64,000 bases of DNA, from positions 24,118,001 through 24,182,000 of the forward strand of contig JBHGNT010000001.1 of NCBI GenBank assembly GCA_043228905.1, in the 5' to 3' direction. The DNA comes from Azolla caroliniana. Taxonomy: Eukaryota > Polypodiophyta. The translations under genes were made by a program, and so were the position numbers. Shown piece after piece: positions 47,320 through 59,143 of the stretch (positions are counted from its first letter, which is position 1; every line of letters starts with the position of its first letter). The notes under the pieces are model-generated. The model saw only the letters and a list, made by a program, of their open reading frames with translations, was not told the DNA's origin and did not search any database.

Positions 47320-47690
47320 TTGACAAGAATATCATCTACAAATGCACAAAGGACTTATCGCAGACTTGGTGTAAGCCGGGGTTCTAGTTTAATTTTTAAA
47401 TGCCACCATTTCTTGACATCACCGCCTCCATCACAAGCCACATCTTGTGAGTCTTTCGTGGTCTTTCTTGCCTTGCTAGTTTGGTTTAAGTTATTAGAGG
47501 AAATCTTACTTTACTCTTTAAACACATACAAATGTTAAACATGAATATAAAAAGATCCTTATTGATTGGGAATCATAAACCTTAACACATAAACCAACTC
47601 ATATCAAAACCAAGTTCGATCTTGGGACCTATGGATTATTGGCCCACCACGTTTCCATTGCGCCACTCTGATCGTTAGTTGAAACTTGCA
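47320..47690 (-). repeat. dispersed repeat X copy 1, carrying an initiator tRNA-Met-like head
   Basis: The stretch is shared with 48613-48704 plus 49638-49911 (copy 2). On the minus strand it starts GCAAGTTTCAACTAAC, then the tRNA-like part, then GTTGGTTTATGTGTTAAGG and a body with AACTTAAACCAAACTAGCAAGGCAA. The 5' flank GCAA(G/A)TTTCAACTAAC is also present at 39.23 kb. Confidence 0.75.
47602..47672 (-). tRNA. initiator tRNA-Met-like sequence, pseudogene
   Basis: The minus strand aligns with plant initiator tRNA-Met over its length: ATCAGAGTGGCGCAATGGAA at the 5' end and GATCGAACTTGGTTTTGATA at the 3' end. The anticodon region reads GGGCCAATAATCC, so CAT has become AAT. It is not a functional initiator gene. 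Confidence 0.75.
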
Positions 47691-47840
47691 TGGGACATCC
47701 ATATGTAACTAGGATTAATACAATATGAAAAGTGTCACACTTATAAGAATCTACATATGTTTGAAGGGGGGCGGGAAACCATATTTTTGTTATAGAATCT
47801 AATAGAACTTCAAGGACTAATGGGAACTGAACGCTCCTTA

Positions 47841-48612
47841 TGCACAACGCAAGGCCACAACCGAGCTTAGAATGATACACAAAAAAAACGGGAAATAAAA
47901 CACGACACAAAGAGGAGGAAGATACACAGGAGGTTTATGTGGAAAACCCCAAACTAGGGGAAAAACCATGGCAGCCCACAGGCTGCAAACTGTCACTATG
48001 TAAGAATGTACAACAGTGAGTTCACTGAGGCAACGACCTCGTGCTCACAGATCTTCGCCACAGGCGGCGGTTACAACAAAGGCAACAACCTCTTTCTCTC
48101 TCTCTCTCTCTGTACACAGTTACGCGCTCTCGCTATACTTTTACCAACAAGAATGACAACAACACCAACTAAAGTTTGCCCTAAGTCATATTTATACTAA
48201 TATGACTTTTCGGCTATTTACAAATATAGCCTCTGTGGACTATCAGAAAACATATTTACGAATATGTCTCTTCATCCGGTTCTCCGTAGCCGGGTACTCC
48301 TCATCTGGTTCACACCGGGTCTGCACCATCCGGCTCTCTATAGCCGGGTACTCCTCATCCGGTTCATACCGGGTCTGCACCATTCGGCTCTCCGTAGCCG
48401 GGTACTCCTCATCCAGTTCACACCGGGTCTGCACCATCCGGCTCTCCATAGCCGGGTACTCCTCATCCGGTTCATACCGGGTCTGCACCATCCGGCTCTC
48501 CGTAGCCGGGTCCTCCTCATCCGGTTTCGGCCTCGGCCTATCGGCCTCGGCCGAGTTTGTTCATCGGCACTGTTCTTATCCCTTCCCATTCTGAGGGACC
48601 TGTCTCCCAACA
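47841..48612 (-). repeat. copia LTR with expanded 54-bp repeats, solo
   Basis: Ends are TGCACAACGCAAGG and TCTCCCAACA on the plus strand. The GGCCACAACCGAG, CGTGG motif (47938-47976), CGCCACAGGCGGCGGTTAC and TATTTATACTAATATGACT blocks match other copia LTRs. Neither a PBS nor a polypurine tract adjoins, so it is solo. No target duplication is seen. Confidence 0.82.
48273..48530. repeat. 54-bp tandem repeat inside the LTR
   Basis: Units start at 48273, 48327, 48381, 48435 and 48489 (last incomplete), each opening CAT(C/T)CGG(C/T)TCTC. Odd units have CGTAGCC with CACACC, even units have ATAGCC with CATACC, so a 108-bp higher-order period is present. Confidence 0.93.
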
Positions 48613-49911
48613 AGGACCTCACACATTGTTTCTTGCCCTTCTCCATCAATGCTTCTAAGTATATTGATTAAAGGTCACCATTTCTAGACATGGCCACCTC
48701 CATCACTAACTACGTTGTCGTGAAGATTCCGGGCCATGGTGAGAAACCGGGGAATATCAGAAGAATCGGCGGGGTGGAGCATGTGCATTGACCCTTGTAC
48801 AAATGGTGTAGGGGATAAGGGTGCCTTTATGGCGCCAAGTAGGAGTTAAGTCGGGACAGAGAATCCCATGTAAATCGGGATTTATCCCACATTGTAACGC
48901 ATCCCTCTCCTTGTTCTATAAAAGGAAGGGAGGGTCCCTTGTAGAGGGGTTGCCCATTTTGAGTTAGGAGGGTACACCGTTAGATTTAGGGTTTGGTAGT
49001 TCTTGGTCTTCATCTTTCTCCTATTCCCGTAGGGTTTGTACTTTGGTTTTTTCACCCTATTTCGTTTAGGGTTTCATCTTGACAACTTTCTTCTTCTTCT
49101 TCTTACTTTCTTGTTTTCGGTTAGGGTTCTTTGACTTCTTCTTCTCCTTCGTGTCTATTTAGGGTTTAGTCTGGTGAAGAGCTTGTATGTTCAGTGGGGT
49201 TTGCTTTTGCTCGGTCTCCTGTGCAAGACCCCGCTCAGCGCGACGAGCCTGAGAGCTCCCCGATCGGCGGCTTGGCAGTATAACCTAACCTACCTTGGTC
49301 CGGCTCAAATCCAGAGTTGTATCTTGCTCTTGTAATTATATATATAAAAGGTTGTGCATATTTGTGTTTCTGTTGGTGTCGGGTGCATTGCTTTCCCTTT
49401 GTTTCCTGTACATAAGAGGCGTGTGTTGAGTCAGTGTTGCGCGCGTGGTCTCTCTCTCTCTCTCTCTCCCTCTCTCATGTTCGGTAGCCACCAGTACGCA
49501 TCCGGAATTGCACCAGTTTTCGCCACAACCAGTGCAGCCGAGACCGGAGAGAGTCAGCTTCTCGACATCCATCTCTTCCTCGTTCGAGATCCTTGGGGTT
49601 CCGCCCCTTTGGACACGTACCTGCGGAAAACCGCGACAACGTGTTGTGAATCTTTTGTGGGTTTGATTTGCCTTGTTAGTTTGGGTTTAAGTTATTAAGC
49701 AAAATTTTACTTTCATGGAACGAAGAAACACAGATGTTGCACTCATACTTACACATCTTGTCCATCCATATACTCGGTTACTACATGTGACACTTTATAG
49801 ATTTCATGCCTATCATATCAAATGGTATGCCTATTAGTTCACCAAAGTTCCTTCTCGATTCAGAATCCTAAAACCTAACACCTAAACCAACTATTATCAG
49901 AACTAGTTTTT
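48613..49911 (-). repeat. dispersed repeat X copy 2, interrupted
   Basis: It occupies 48613-48704 and 49638-49911, split by the solo LTR at 48705-49637. The join is visible by comparison with copy 1 (CCATCAC... then TTGTGA(A/G)TCTTT). Only the last about 18 nt of the tRNA-like head remain (49894-49911) before a copia LTR begins at 49912. Confidence 0.68.
48705..49637. repeat. solo LTR, gypsy-like, with ACGT flanks
   Basis: Ends are TGTCGTGAAG and CCGCGACA, flanked on both sides by ACGT (a possible 4-bp duplication). A TATA-type box (TATAAAAGG, 48917) is followed by CTT/GGGTTT-rich leader sequence. The 3' part has (CT)n at 49450-49475. Its TGTCGTGAAGAT start recurs at 58860. Orientation by TATA is plus. 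Confidence 0.6.
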
Positions 49912-50580
49912 TGTTAGGAATATGTCCTTCCTATGGGAGGAGCTGACTGTTCGATTGAAAGAGGGTCGATAGTTGAAGACAAGGAGTTGACTGGTCGAAC
50001 TGAGAGCCAACAATTGAAGACATGGAACAGTCAATTGAGAGAGTCGACATGGTGATAGTCAATTGGGAAGGGTGGACAGTAGATGATCCATGTCGAAGAC
50101 AAGACCGACTAGTCAGGGTGGCCAGATGGTCGACTAACCAGGCCGACTTGAACAGTCGACATAAGAGCTGGCTAGTTGAATCGACTAGTCAACCAGTCGG
50201 CTGATTAACTAGTATCGTTGTTACTATAATAATAGTATTATTAGTAATAAGGAATATATTTGTAAAATAGCCCATAATGTGTATAAGTATAAATACACTT
50301 AGGGCAAACAAGACTTGAATAGAACAGAACAAGAGAAGTGCTGAACAGAGAGTGTTGGTGAACGACGCCATAGCTGAGTGAGCTTAGACGTCAAGCACCC
50401 TGCGCTATTGGTGTGCTCTATTATAAGAGTGTTGTAATCTATTTTATCTCTGTGTATTCTCTAATATAGTGGATCTCTATTCCCGTGGTTTTCCCCATTT
50501 AGGGTTTCCATGTTAAACATTGTGTATTTGTTGTTTTTTTCTGTTCCATGTTGTGTATTTTTCGACACAGTGTTCTCACA
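49912..50580 (+). repeat. 5' LTR of copia element D
   Basis: It starts TGTTAGGAATATGTCC and has TATAAATACAC near 50286. The CGTGG motif is at 50486. It contains several copies of GTCGA(C/A)T(A/G)GTC-type words (49925-50200). The end is placed at TTCTCACA; a 25-nt gap before the PBS is unusual. Confidence 0.78.
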
Positions 50581-50630
50581 GATCTTCGGCCCCATCTGTA
50601 CGAACTGGTATCAGAGCATTGAGGTGAAAG

Positions 50631-51420
50631 ATGGAGAGAGGTGTGAGTTGCTTCCCAAGAATGATGGTCCTAAACTCTAAAAACTATGCAGGCTGGAAGA
50701 TCAAGATGGAAGATCTTCTCATTGTCAAAGACTTGTATGAGCCCATCGACAGAGCAGAAATACCCATGGGGGTGTTAGAGTCTAAATGGAAGCTTCTGAA
50801 TAGAAAGGCGGTGGTCACCATCTGACAATGCGTCGATGTGAGTGTCCTTCAACATGTGACCAATGACACAAATGCCAATGAGATGTGGCAGAAGTTGTAA
50901 GGTCTATATGAGAGGAAGAACACCCTCAACAAAACATCTTTGATGAGAAAGATAGTAAGACTAAAATACAGAGATGGAGAAAATATAGTCAAGCACATAA
51001 AAAAATTCATGGGGTATGTGAACCAACTGCGGCAACCAAGTTTCCCTTGGATGATGCTATGCAAGCAATACTACTGTTGTGTACCCTGCCAAATAGTTGG
51101 GAGAATCTGGTGGTGACTCTCAGCACCTCATGTCAAGAAGAAAACTTGTCCTTGCAAGTGGTAAAAACAAGCATCTTGAACGAGGAAACTAGAAGGAAGG
51201 ACAAGGGTGTCCTATCCCAGTTAAAGTCAAATATGGCTCAACATCTTGGCAGAGGAAGGAGCAGACAGAGAAGCCCACAAAAGAGGGATAAATCCCAAGC
51301 CAAATCCAGGTCCAGAGGTAAGCTCACATGTTTCTATTGTTGAAAGCCTGGACACTTCCAGAAGGACTGTCGACACCTTAAGAAGAGCAAAGGTGCTTCA
51401 AAGGATGTCGAACCCTGAAA
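50631..51420 (+). pseudogene. copia gag, broken (D)
   Basis: ATG at 50631 (MERGVSCFPRMMVLNSKNYAGWKIKMEDL) begins a gag matching that of element A. Stops fall at 50823 and 50898. NSWENLVVTLSTSCQEENLSL is at 51085-51155. The knuckle CFYC.KPGHFQKDC (51325-51370) has a stop in place of Gly. Confidence 0.83.
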
Positions 51421-52095
51421 GATTTTTGAGGAAAAGGACACATCGGCCATAACCACAACTAAAGAAGAGATCTTGTTCATTTGTGAGCAGGCAACTGCAA
51501 ATCTTGCAAGTGAAGAGACCGCCTAGGTGCATCCTTCCATATAATTCCCTTGAGAGAGTGTTTCTCGACTTACATAGCCAGAGACCATGGCTATGTGAAG
51601 ATGGGGGATAATGGGGAATGCAAGATAATCGGAGTCGGAAATGTATGCCTAACAATGTCGACAGGTTGTCGGCTGATCCTAAAGGATGTCTGACACGTGC
51701 CTGATATCAGGCTAAATCTGATATTGACTAGAAGGATGGACGACGAAGGCTATAATGGTAGTTTTTGAAATGGCAAGTGGATGTTATGCCAAGGAAACCT
51801 CATAATGGCCCGAGCACACAAACAAGGCACATTGTATATGATGCAGACAAAGCTATGCAAGTCGGAAGCAAATGTGGCAGTCGACTCGAGTGGAGAGTTA
51901 TGGCATAAGAGTCTTGGCCAGATGAGTGAAAAAGGAATGCATATCTTAGCCGACTAGGAACTTCTCCCATAAGTGAAAGGAGTACACTTGGAGAAGTGTG
52001 TCGACTGCTTAGTCAGAAAGCAGAACAGAGTTGCATTCCACTCAAGACCACTAAGGAGAAGAGAAGCCGCACTGGAACTAGTACACACTAATGTG

Positions 52096-53362
52096 TGTTA
52101 AGAATCAACCGGCCACAACCAGTTTCACGTTCGTATTCGGGTGCAAAGAATCGGTATAGACAATACATAGACAGATAAATGAGGGAGTAGAAAAAACGAA
52201 GAAAAATAGAGACACAGAGTTTAACGTGGAAAACCCAAAAGGGAAAAACCGTGGGGGTCCACAAACCCCAAGAAACAGATCACGATAATAGAGGATAAGT
52301 ACAAATAAGAATCTCGGAGGCAATGACCTTGAGTTCTCCTTCGTTTGATAGACGGCTATAGAGTTACACTCTCACTCTCTCACTCTCGCTCACAGTTACA
52401 GAAGCAACTACCTTATTCTAACTTTACAACAATGATCAACTACACATTCATAAAGTTTGCCCTAGCTGCTTATATACTAAAACAACCTTCAGGCTATTTA
52501 CAATATAGCCCACAAGGGGCACGTTCAGACTATTTACAATTACAGTCTTCTGAATCGGCTCTTGAATCAATTTCGGTTCTTGATTTCGATCTCGGTTCCG
52601 AAATACTCATTCACTCCATCCGATTTGGTTCCTTCTCTTCCCATCCGGGAGGAACCTATTTCCCAACAAACTCCCCCTTTACTCCGGTATGGGGTACTTA
52701 TCCAATCCGACTCTTTGTTGGCACAAATTCAGCTTCTCGGCCGACAACACCTTCGTAAGCATGTCTGACCCATTGTCGTTTGTGTGGATCTTTACAAGAG
52801 CAAAATCCTTTTCTTCTATTGGCTCTCATAGCCAATGGTATCTTCTTTGGATGTGCTTGGTTCTCGAGTGGTAGGCATCATCTTTTGCAAGCTGGATGAC
52901 ACTCTGGTTATCGCAATCGAGTTGGAATTCCTCTTGCCGAATTCCCAACTCTCCGATGAACTCCCTCATCCAAATCACTTCCTTGCGAGTTTCCGCTGCG
53001 GCCATATACTCAGCTTCTGTGGTCGACAATGCCACCACCTTCTGGAACCTCGACTACCACGAAACAACTCCCCCTGCATAAGTCATCATGTATCTGGACG
53101 TGGACCGGCTGGTATCCACATCAGTTGACATGTCCGAATCCGTATAACCTTCTTGTGTGGGGTTACCTGAGCCGAATCGAAGACACATGCTCAAGGTGCC
53201 TCTGAGGTACTGAAATATCCATTTGACTGCTGCCCAATGCCCTCTTCTAGGATTGCTCATATATCAGCTAACCACTCCGATTGCATACGCGATGTCTTGC
53301 CTTGTACACACCATCCTATTCGGATCCTTCTCTTCCCATCCAGAGGGAGTTGTTTCCCAACA
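52096..53362 (-). mobile_element. copia element F, minus strand, internally deleted
   Basis: A 3' LTR (52096-52653, TGTTAAGAATC to TTTCCCAACA) and a polypurine tract (52656-52670) lead to an RNase H part (53260-52830, TTEAEYMAAAE, SVIQLAKDDAYHSRTKHI). It then jumps to the last about 45 bp of an LTR (53316-53362). Everything from gag to RT is missing. It lies in the integrase of element D, with about 50 bp of the target lost. Confidence 0.78.
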
Positions 53363-53783
53363 TGTTCATTGACGTCTACAGTGGAAAAGGTGTGGGTGTT
53401 TGTACTAAAGTCTAAGGACCACGTAGTATCGTTCTTTAAGAAGTTCTAGGCAAGAGCTGAAAGAGAGTCGGGTCTGAAGCTAAAGGCTATCCGAACCAAC
53501 ACTGGTGGCAGTTCGAGGAATACTCGAAGGCCCAAGGTATTCGAACTGAATACACAGTGCTGAAGACCCCTGAGTTGAACAAGCTTGTAGAGAAGATGAA
53601 TCGAACAATCATGGAGAGAGTAAGGAGCATGTTGTCGCATGCTAAATTACCGAAATCATACTAGGCTGGGGCGATGTATACAACAGTTTATCTGATCAAT
53701 AGGTCTCCCTCAATGCCATTGAAAGGTGATGTCCCATAGAGGGTGTGGACAAGAAGAGATATCTCCTACCGACACCTTGTTGA

Positions 53784-55045
53784 GAATCAAATTGTTGATC
53801 CACAAGAACGGATACACTGAAATACACAACTCAGAAATGCAAGAAAACTATGCACACAGATTTAACGTGGAAACCCTAAAATGGGAGAAAAAACCACGGG
53901 AACAGAGCTTCATTATACAACGGATATACAGTAAAGAAGATTACAACACTCTATGTGTGGAGTATATCAGCCTCATAGGCTCTTGGCGTATGCTGTTACA
54001 AACACGGCTATGGTGCCACTCATTCTCACCTCTCACACCCTCACTCTCTGTCACACTTATCTGTTTGCCTTAGGTGTATTTATACTAATACACAGTATGG
54101 GCTATTTACAAACATGACCATTATTATTATCTAATAATAATAATAGTCTTACTAATTAGCCCACTCATCTGTCAACTGTTGGGCCGATTCGACTAGTCGG
54201 CTTGGTCATCGACAATCTAGTCAACGCGACTAGCAAGTTGTGTCTGTGACCTTGATCACTTCTTCTCGACTCTCCTAGTCGACTCCTTATGTCAATTCTT
54301 CGACTATTTGCCCTCTGGCCAATTAGTCAGATACTCCTTGTCTTCAACTGTTGGCTCTTCTCGACCCGAATTGTCGGCTCCTCATCTTCGATTCCTCCTT
54401 ATGTCAAGTCTTCGACTGTATGCCCTTTGGCCAATTAGTCGGATACTCCTTGTCTTCGACTGTTGGCTCTTCTCGACCCGAACAATCAGCTCCTCCCACT
54501 AGAGGGACATATTCCCAACAAACTCCCCCTTCACTCCTATGGGAGGGAATCGGTCAGTCTTGTCGTCTGTCGACAAATTCTGAGTGTGTCCATTGGTAGG
54601 TTCTTCATGAGCATGTCGGATCCATTGTCGTCAGTATGAATCTTCATGAAGGTAAACTCTCCTTCATCCACCTTCTCCCGCAACTAGTGGTACCTCCTCT
54701 GTATATGCTTTCTTGGCTAGATGTATGGCTCTTTTGCTGTCACAATGAAGCAAGTACTCCCTTTGCATCATTCCCAACTCACTAAGAAAATTTCTCATCC
54801 AAATAAGCTAATTTCCGGCCTCTACCGTTGCCATATACTCCGCCTTTGTAGTTGACAAGGCTACAGATTTCCGTAGTCGTGACTACCACGACATTGTTCC
54901 CCCTGCATACATCATCACGTAACCTGATGTGGATCGACTTGAGTCTACATCCTCTGACATGTCTGAGTCGGTAAACCCTTCGAGCATAGGTTTCCTAACA
55001 CCATACCTAAGGCATACTCTCGAGGTGCCTTTCAAGTACCCTGCA
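53784..55045 (-). mobile_element. copia element E, minus strand, 3' part
   Basis: A 3' LTR (about 53787-54516; TGTTGAGAATC to ATTCCCAACA) is followed by a polypurine tract (ACTCCCCCTTCACT) and RNase H remnants on the minus strand (SRLRKSVALSTTKAEYMATVEAG; EGFTDSDMSEDVDS) to about 55040. The LTR belongs to the same subfamily as that of element D (GGAATATGTCC, GTCGA words). The element is cut at about 55045 by gypsy sequence. Confidence 0.75.
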
Positions 55046-55179
55046 GTAAGAAAACCCCACAATTCTCGTTTAACTTGTGCATAATTTCTTTGTCTGTCAT
55101 TTAATTATCTTTGCTCCAAATCTGATAGCATATCGATGTTGGTCTTCATCTTATTGGTTGATAACCCAACCAATCCCAA

Positions 55180-56317
55180 TTGGGCTAGTATCAACTGTCA
55201 CTATAATTGGTCTTTCACCTTTGTAGTCTGGTTGACGAAGAACTGGAGCTTTCAATAATGCTTCTTTCAATTGTTGCACAACTTGTGTATGTTCATCAGT
55301 CCAAATAAACTTCTTCCCTTTTTATAAAATTTGGTAGAGAGAATCTGATACATGTGGAAAGCGTGGTCACCAAATATGATAAAACACACATGCACCTAAA
55401 AATCTTCTCACCTCTGTTACCGATTAGCAAACCTCCTTCATATTTTGTATTGCGTTAATTTTGATCGGTGAAGGATTCCTCCCATACCAGCCACACATAT
55501 GACCAACTATCAGAACTTCGTTTTGCCCAAAGCTTGACTTTGTTCCTGATAGTGTCAAATGTACTTGCTTAAGCTTATTTATAATACTTTCACAATCATT
55601 AATGTGATCCATCACAAACTTTCTGCAACCATTTCCAACCATAGTCTCATCTTTCTCTCTTTCTAAGCATCCTTTAACAGTAATATCATCTAAAAATGGC
55701 ATAGTTACCTTTGGGATGTATTAATGTAGAAGTTTGTTCATTGCATTCATCATATGAGTAATTGAATTTGTCGCACCTTGAGGTAGGGTGCACTTTCGAA
55801 CCAACCCAATTGGTGTTTTCATTGTTGTGATATTGCGACTATCAATTGCTAGTTGAAATTGGTCGTATCTTGAGTATAGGTCTCCCACAGAGTAAATTGC
55901 TCTCCCAGCAAAAGCTTCCGTAAATTCATCAATGATCGGCTTGATTCCTGCATTTCGGATTTTGACTTTGTTGACTAGTTGTAAATCTTGAATGAATCTT
56001 AGAGAACCATCTTTCTTTGGAACTGTGAACCATCTATTGGAGTATGGTGCATTTGAAGGCTCTAAAATCTTAATCTTGTCAACTTTATCCTTTAGCAGCT
56101 CCAACAATTGAGGTAATCGAGCTCTCGGTACTGCAATAGGTTTAAAATTCCAAGGAATATGAGGGATAGTAAATATTACCATTGGTGTCACCACCTTTGG
56201 ATCTACACAACCAATCTCCTCAAGTTTGATTGCGAACGCTTTCCCATGCCTAAAGATCATTTCATTGAAAGTCGCGATCTCTGATTGTAGAAGAAATTCA
56301 CCCCCTCCGATTCTCAA
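55180..56317 (-). pseudogene. reverse transcriptase of unusual gypsy lineage (G5)
   Basis: The minus frame gives NRWFTVPKKDGSLRFIQDLQ, LVNKVKIRNAG and SVGDLYSRYDQFQLAIDSRN, then TPIGLVRKCTLPQGATNSI (56317-55721). After a frame change comes FLDDITVKG (55700-55675), the catalytic DD motif. KIDL is replaced by SVGDL, which sets this lineage apart from G1 and G3. A later stretch NPSPIKINAIQNMKEV (55430) leads to RNase H. Confidence 0.85.
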
Positions 56318-56359
56318 GTTATTTATTGTCTCCGAAGTGAACTGATGTCCGATCTTCTC

Positions 56360-56872
56360 TTAGATTGGTCGAAGCATAGACTCGGTTGCTGCTGTCTCCA
56401 TCTTCTCTTCACTACTAATAGGTAATGGTACTGCAACAAGTTTGACCTTTTTATCTATTGTTTTGTATTTTGTATTACATAAACTTTTTGCTTCTTCATA
56501 TTTACAATTATGCCTATCAATCTCATAATACATATCAATTGAGTTTACATGTATCTTTCTAACACTCTCATCATCTTCTTTCAAATACATTTCTAACTCT
56601 TCTATAGTATTTGCAAAAGAAATTTCTTCCATAACACTTTCAATGTGCTCTTCCATTTGAAGTACTCCATTATCCTTCAATGCATGTTGAAACAAATTAG
56701 CATTCTTTTTCAAGTTCATCTTGAATTCATACATCCTAGTCACACATATAGCTCCACTTTCAGAAACATGAAATGACTTATTCATATGTTGTAATGCCTT
56801 ACGTGAGGGTCTTTTAATAATGGGACTATTGCAACCAATAGTCCTAGTCAAAAACCTGATTATCAAAATCAT
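56360..56872 (-). pseudogene. gypsy linker region between protease and RT (G5)
   Basis: A 170-codon frame (MILIIRFLTRTIGC...) without a known fold. Its MEEHIESVMEEISFANTIEELEMYL part matches the frame at 62693-63010 on the other strand (MEEYEKIIGSMEVISFDETLGKME), so it is a conserved part of this lineage. Confidence 0.7.
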
Positions 56873-57198
56873 GACATTCTTTTGGTATCAAATGATCACG
56901 AATCTCTTGCTTGTTCCTCTCATGATTTGGGTGAACTGTCATAAACTGTATAGTTCATCGTCCATCTTGGCTACGGATTTTTGCATAAGCAGAACCATTG
57001 TTGAGAACTTTGGTCTCTATCCGTACTGCTGTGATGTATGGTTGCCCCAAGATTATCGGATAGGTAGATCCTTCCTGCACAAATAAATCTTCAGTGATTG
57101 ATGTGGCCGCTTTTACGCGCCAACCATGCTAAGTATCAATTGGCCATCTACCTTTCCTGTAAAAATCAACACTCGTTATATTTATTTCAGAACCATGA

Positions 57199-57603
57199 TC
57201 AATAAGTGCCATCACCGGGAATCTTCACATGATGCTTAGTAGTGGCTCTTGCCCAACATTTGTGAGAGTAGTGGCTTTTTGTATCTGTTGAACTTATCAT
57301 TGAGGTTGATGCATGTTGAGAGTCAACAATGATATTGTTCGACTCGTTGCTCACCACTTCATATGCCACCTTCGGATTTGTATCTTTCACCTGCTCATTT
57401 ACTTGCTTCTTTCTTCGCACAATATAAATTATTTCATCATGAAATTCCCTTTCTGCAATACCTAACACTTCTCTTAGTGTAAATTCTACACGACTATCTA
57501 GTATTCTTGTTTCTAAAGTTTTCTTTAAATCTGTATCCTTTTCAATATCAAACATTAATTTGAATGAAGGACCAGATTCACCTTTTTCGACTTTTGCATC
57601 CAT
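57199..57603 (-). pseudogene. gag-protease junction (G5)
   Basis: MDAKVEKGESGPSFKLMFDIEKD leads to RILDSRVEFTLREVLGIAEREFHDEII and then SHKCWARATTKHHVKIP. The corresponding plus-strand copy at 61797-62230 continues into the protease. Confidence 0.75.
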
Positions 57604-58099
57604 CTCTTTTCTTTTGCTTTCTCTTGTTTCATGTTTGTTTGTCGAACCAATCTCATCATCCGGCCTTTTCCTTTTTCTTCCACTATCACCTCATGATCTT
57701 AGTGTTCTGCCATCTAAGCATAGACTATCATAGCACTACCAGAACATCCCATCCAATATTTCTCCTTACAAAATCTCCGGCAACACGAAGGTCTTCCATC
57801 TTCATCTTTTGCTTTTGTGCGAAACTTACAACCTTGTCCCAGAATGATGATCGACATGGCGTGTCATCAAGCACATGTTCACCATAAGGTATCTACAATA
57901 TCAATATGCATATTTTACTCTTGTAAAAACAGAGATTTTAGTACAATTCGAGTTCATGTAAACCCTAAACCTCTTTTATTTGAAAAGAAAGAAGATTTCT
58001 AAACATGAACTCCATACATTGTATCGAGTTGATGTAAAAAACAAAGTTTTCATCACAATTCCATACAATGTATCAAGTTGATGTTTAAAGTTTTTTCTT

Positions 58100-58290
58100 T
58101 AAAAATATCTCAGATTGAAGGCTAACAAGATTTAGTGCACATAGTTTGGAGACACCATTTGGTGAAGACAATGATTCGATTGGTACATTTGAAAATGAGG
58201 AGGAAGAGTCACAAATGTATATTAGCTATAGTTGTGATTCTCATGAAAGGAATGATGATAGTGATGCAAAAACTCCTAAATGTATTTTTT
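58100..58290 (+). other. possible coding fragment, unrecognised
   Basis: One plus frame reads SLETPFGEDNDSIGTFENEE then ESQMYISYSCDSHERNDDSD, which looks like protein composition rather than random sequence, followed by stops. I cannot assign it. Confidence 0.3.
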
Positions 58291-59143
58291 GAGCAACAAT
58301 ATGTAACAAATTTAGACAACATTTTATCGAATGAAATAAAAAAGTTGATTGTTTTGAAATCTTTCGCGTATGATTTCGTTAGGATCTAAAATACTACTAG
58401 TTGTAATTTTTCCTTAAAAATACACAAAGTTACTTTTTGTATTTGGCCAAAATTTGACATTTTTCAATTTTACCAAATGGTGAAAGTTTTAGCTTTTTCA
58501 TCAAGTTTTCGAGAACATGTGATACTGGTATCAAGGTGTTTTGTGAAATGGCTGAAAAAGCCACAAAATCAAACAGAATATTGCTTATCCTTCCATTTGT
58601 GCGCAATCCCTCCACTTGTGAACACGAACGTGTTTTGACATCATTCACACCAGACATTTCCATTTCATCATAATATATATTGACATACTTTGAAATATTT
58701 ATGCCATCAAACACACCAATCTTCTCTCAAACTTTTCGTAAGGCATGAAATAATTGATCTTCATTCAATTTTTTAATAAACAACCTTACCGGATCCATTG
58801 TACTCGTACTTGCCATGTTGATGTTGATCTTTACTTTAGATGTCTCTTCTACTTCCCCGTTGTCGTGAAGATGTGCGTGCGTGTGTTGCTCAAACGGGAC
58901 CACCGGGGTCTCTGACCAGGGAGGACGTTTACCAAGTTATCGAGAAACAATGTTACCCTTGACAAGATCAAAAGATTGATGATTATAAGAAGTACAATAA
59001 GAAGTATCAAAGATGAACAATAGAAGTATAATTATAAGAAGAATTTTATATTGATGATAATGATGACGATGGTGATTATCACCTATTGAGCCCCCCCCCT
59101 TTACACAAGCCGTACTAGGGGTTTTATAGGTTTGTCCATGCAC

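Larger units (their letters stand above)
49912..53783 (+). mobile_element. Ty1/copia retrotransposon D, interrupted
   Basis: The LTR (49912 to about 50580), PBS (50606-50617), gag (50631-51420), pre-integrase (51890-52020) and the first part of integrase (to 52095) are followed, after the inserted element F, by the rest of integrase (53370-53783). It is then cut by element E. Gag is clearly related to that of intact element A but has many stops. Confidence 0.82.
55045..58820 (-). mobile_element. Ty3/gypsy retrotransposon G5, minus strand
   Basis: The domain order from the right is gag start (58820-58430: MASTSTMDPVRLFIKKLNE, then FDGINISKYVNIYYDEMEM), gag-protease link (57603-57199), linker (56872-56360), RT (56317-55430) and a trace of RNase H to 55045. 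The same proteins occur in the opposite direction at 61.2-64.0 kb. The lineage differs from G1 and G3. The segment 57610-58430 is unassigned. Confidence 0.78.

Noticed and set aside
48202-48671. Frames of 103-135 codons with 18-residue repeats
   Set aside because: 54-bp tandem repeat in a solo LTR; same reasoning.
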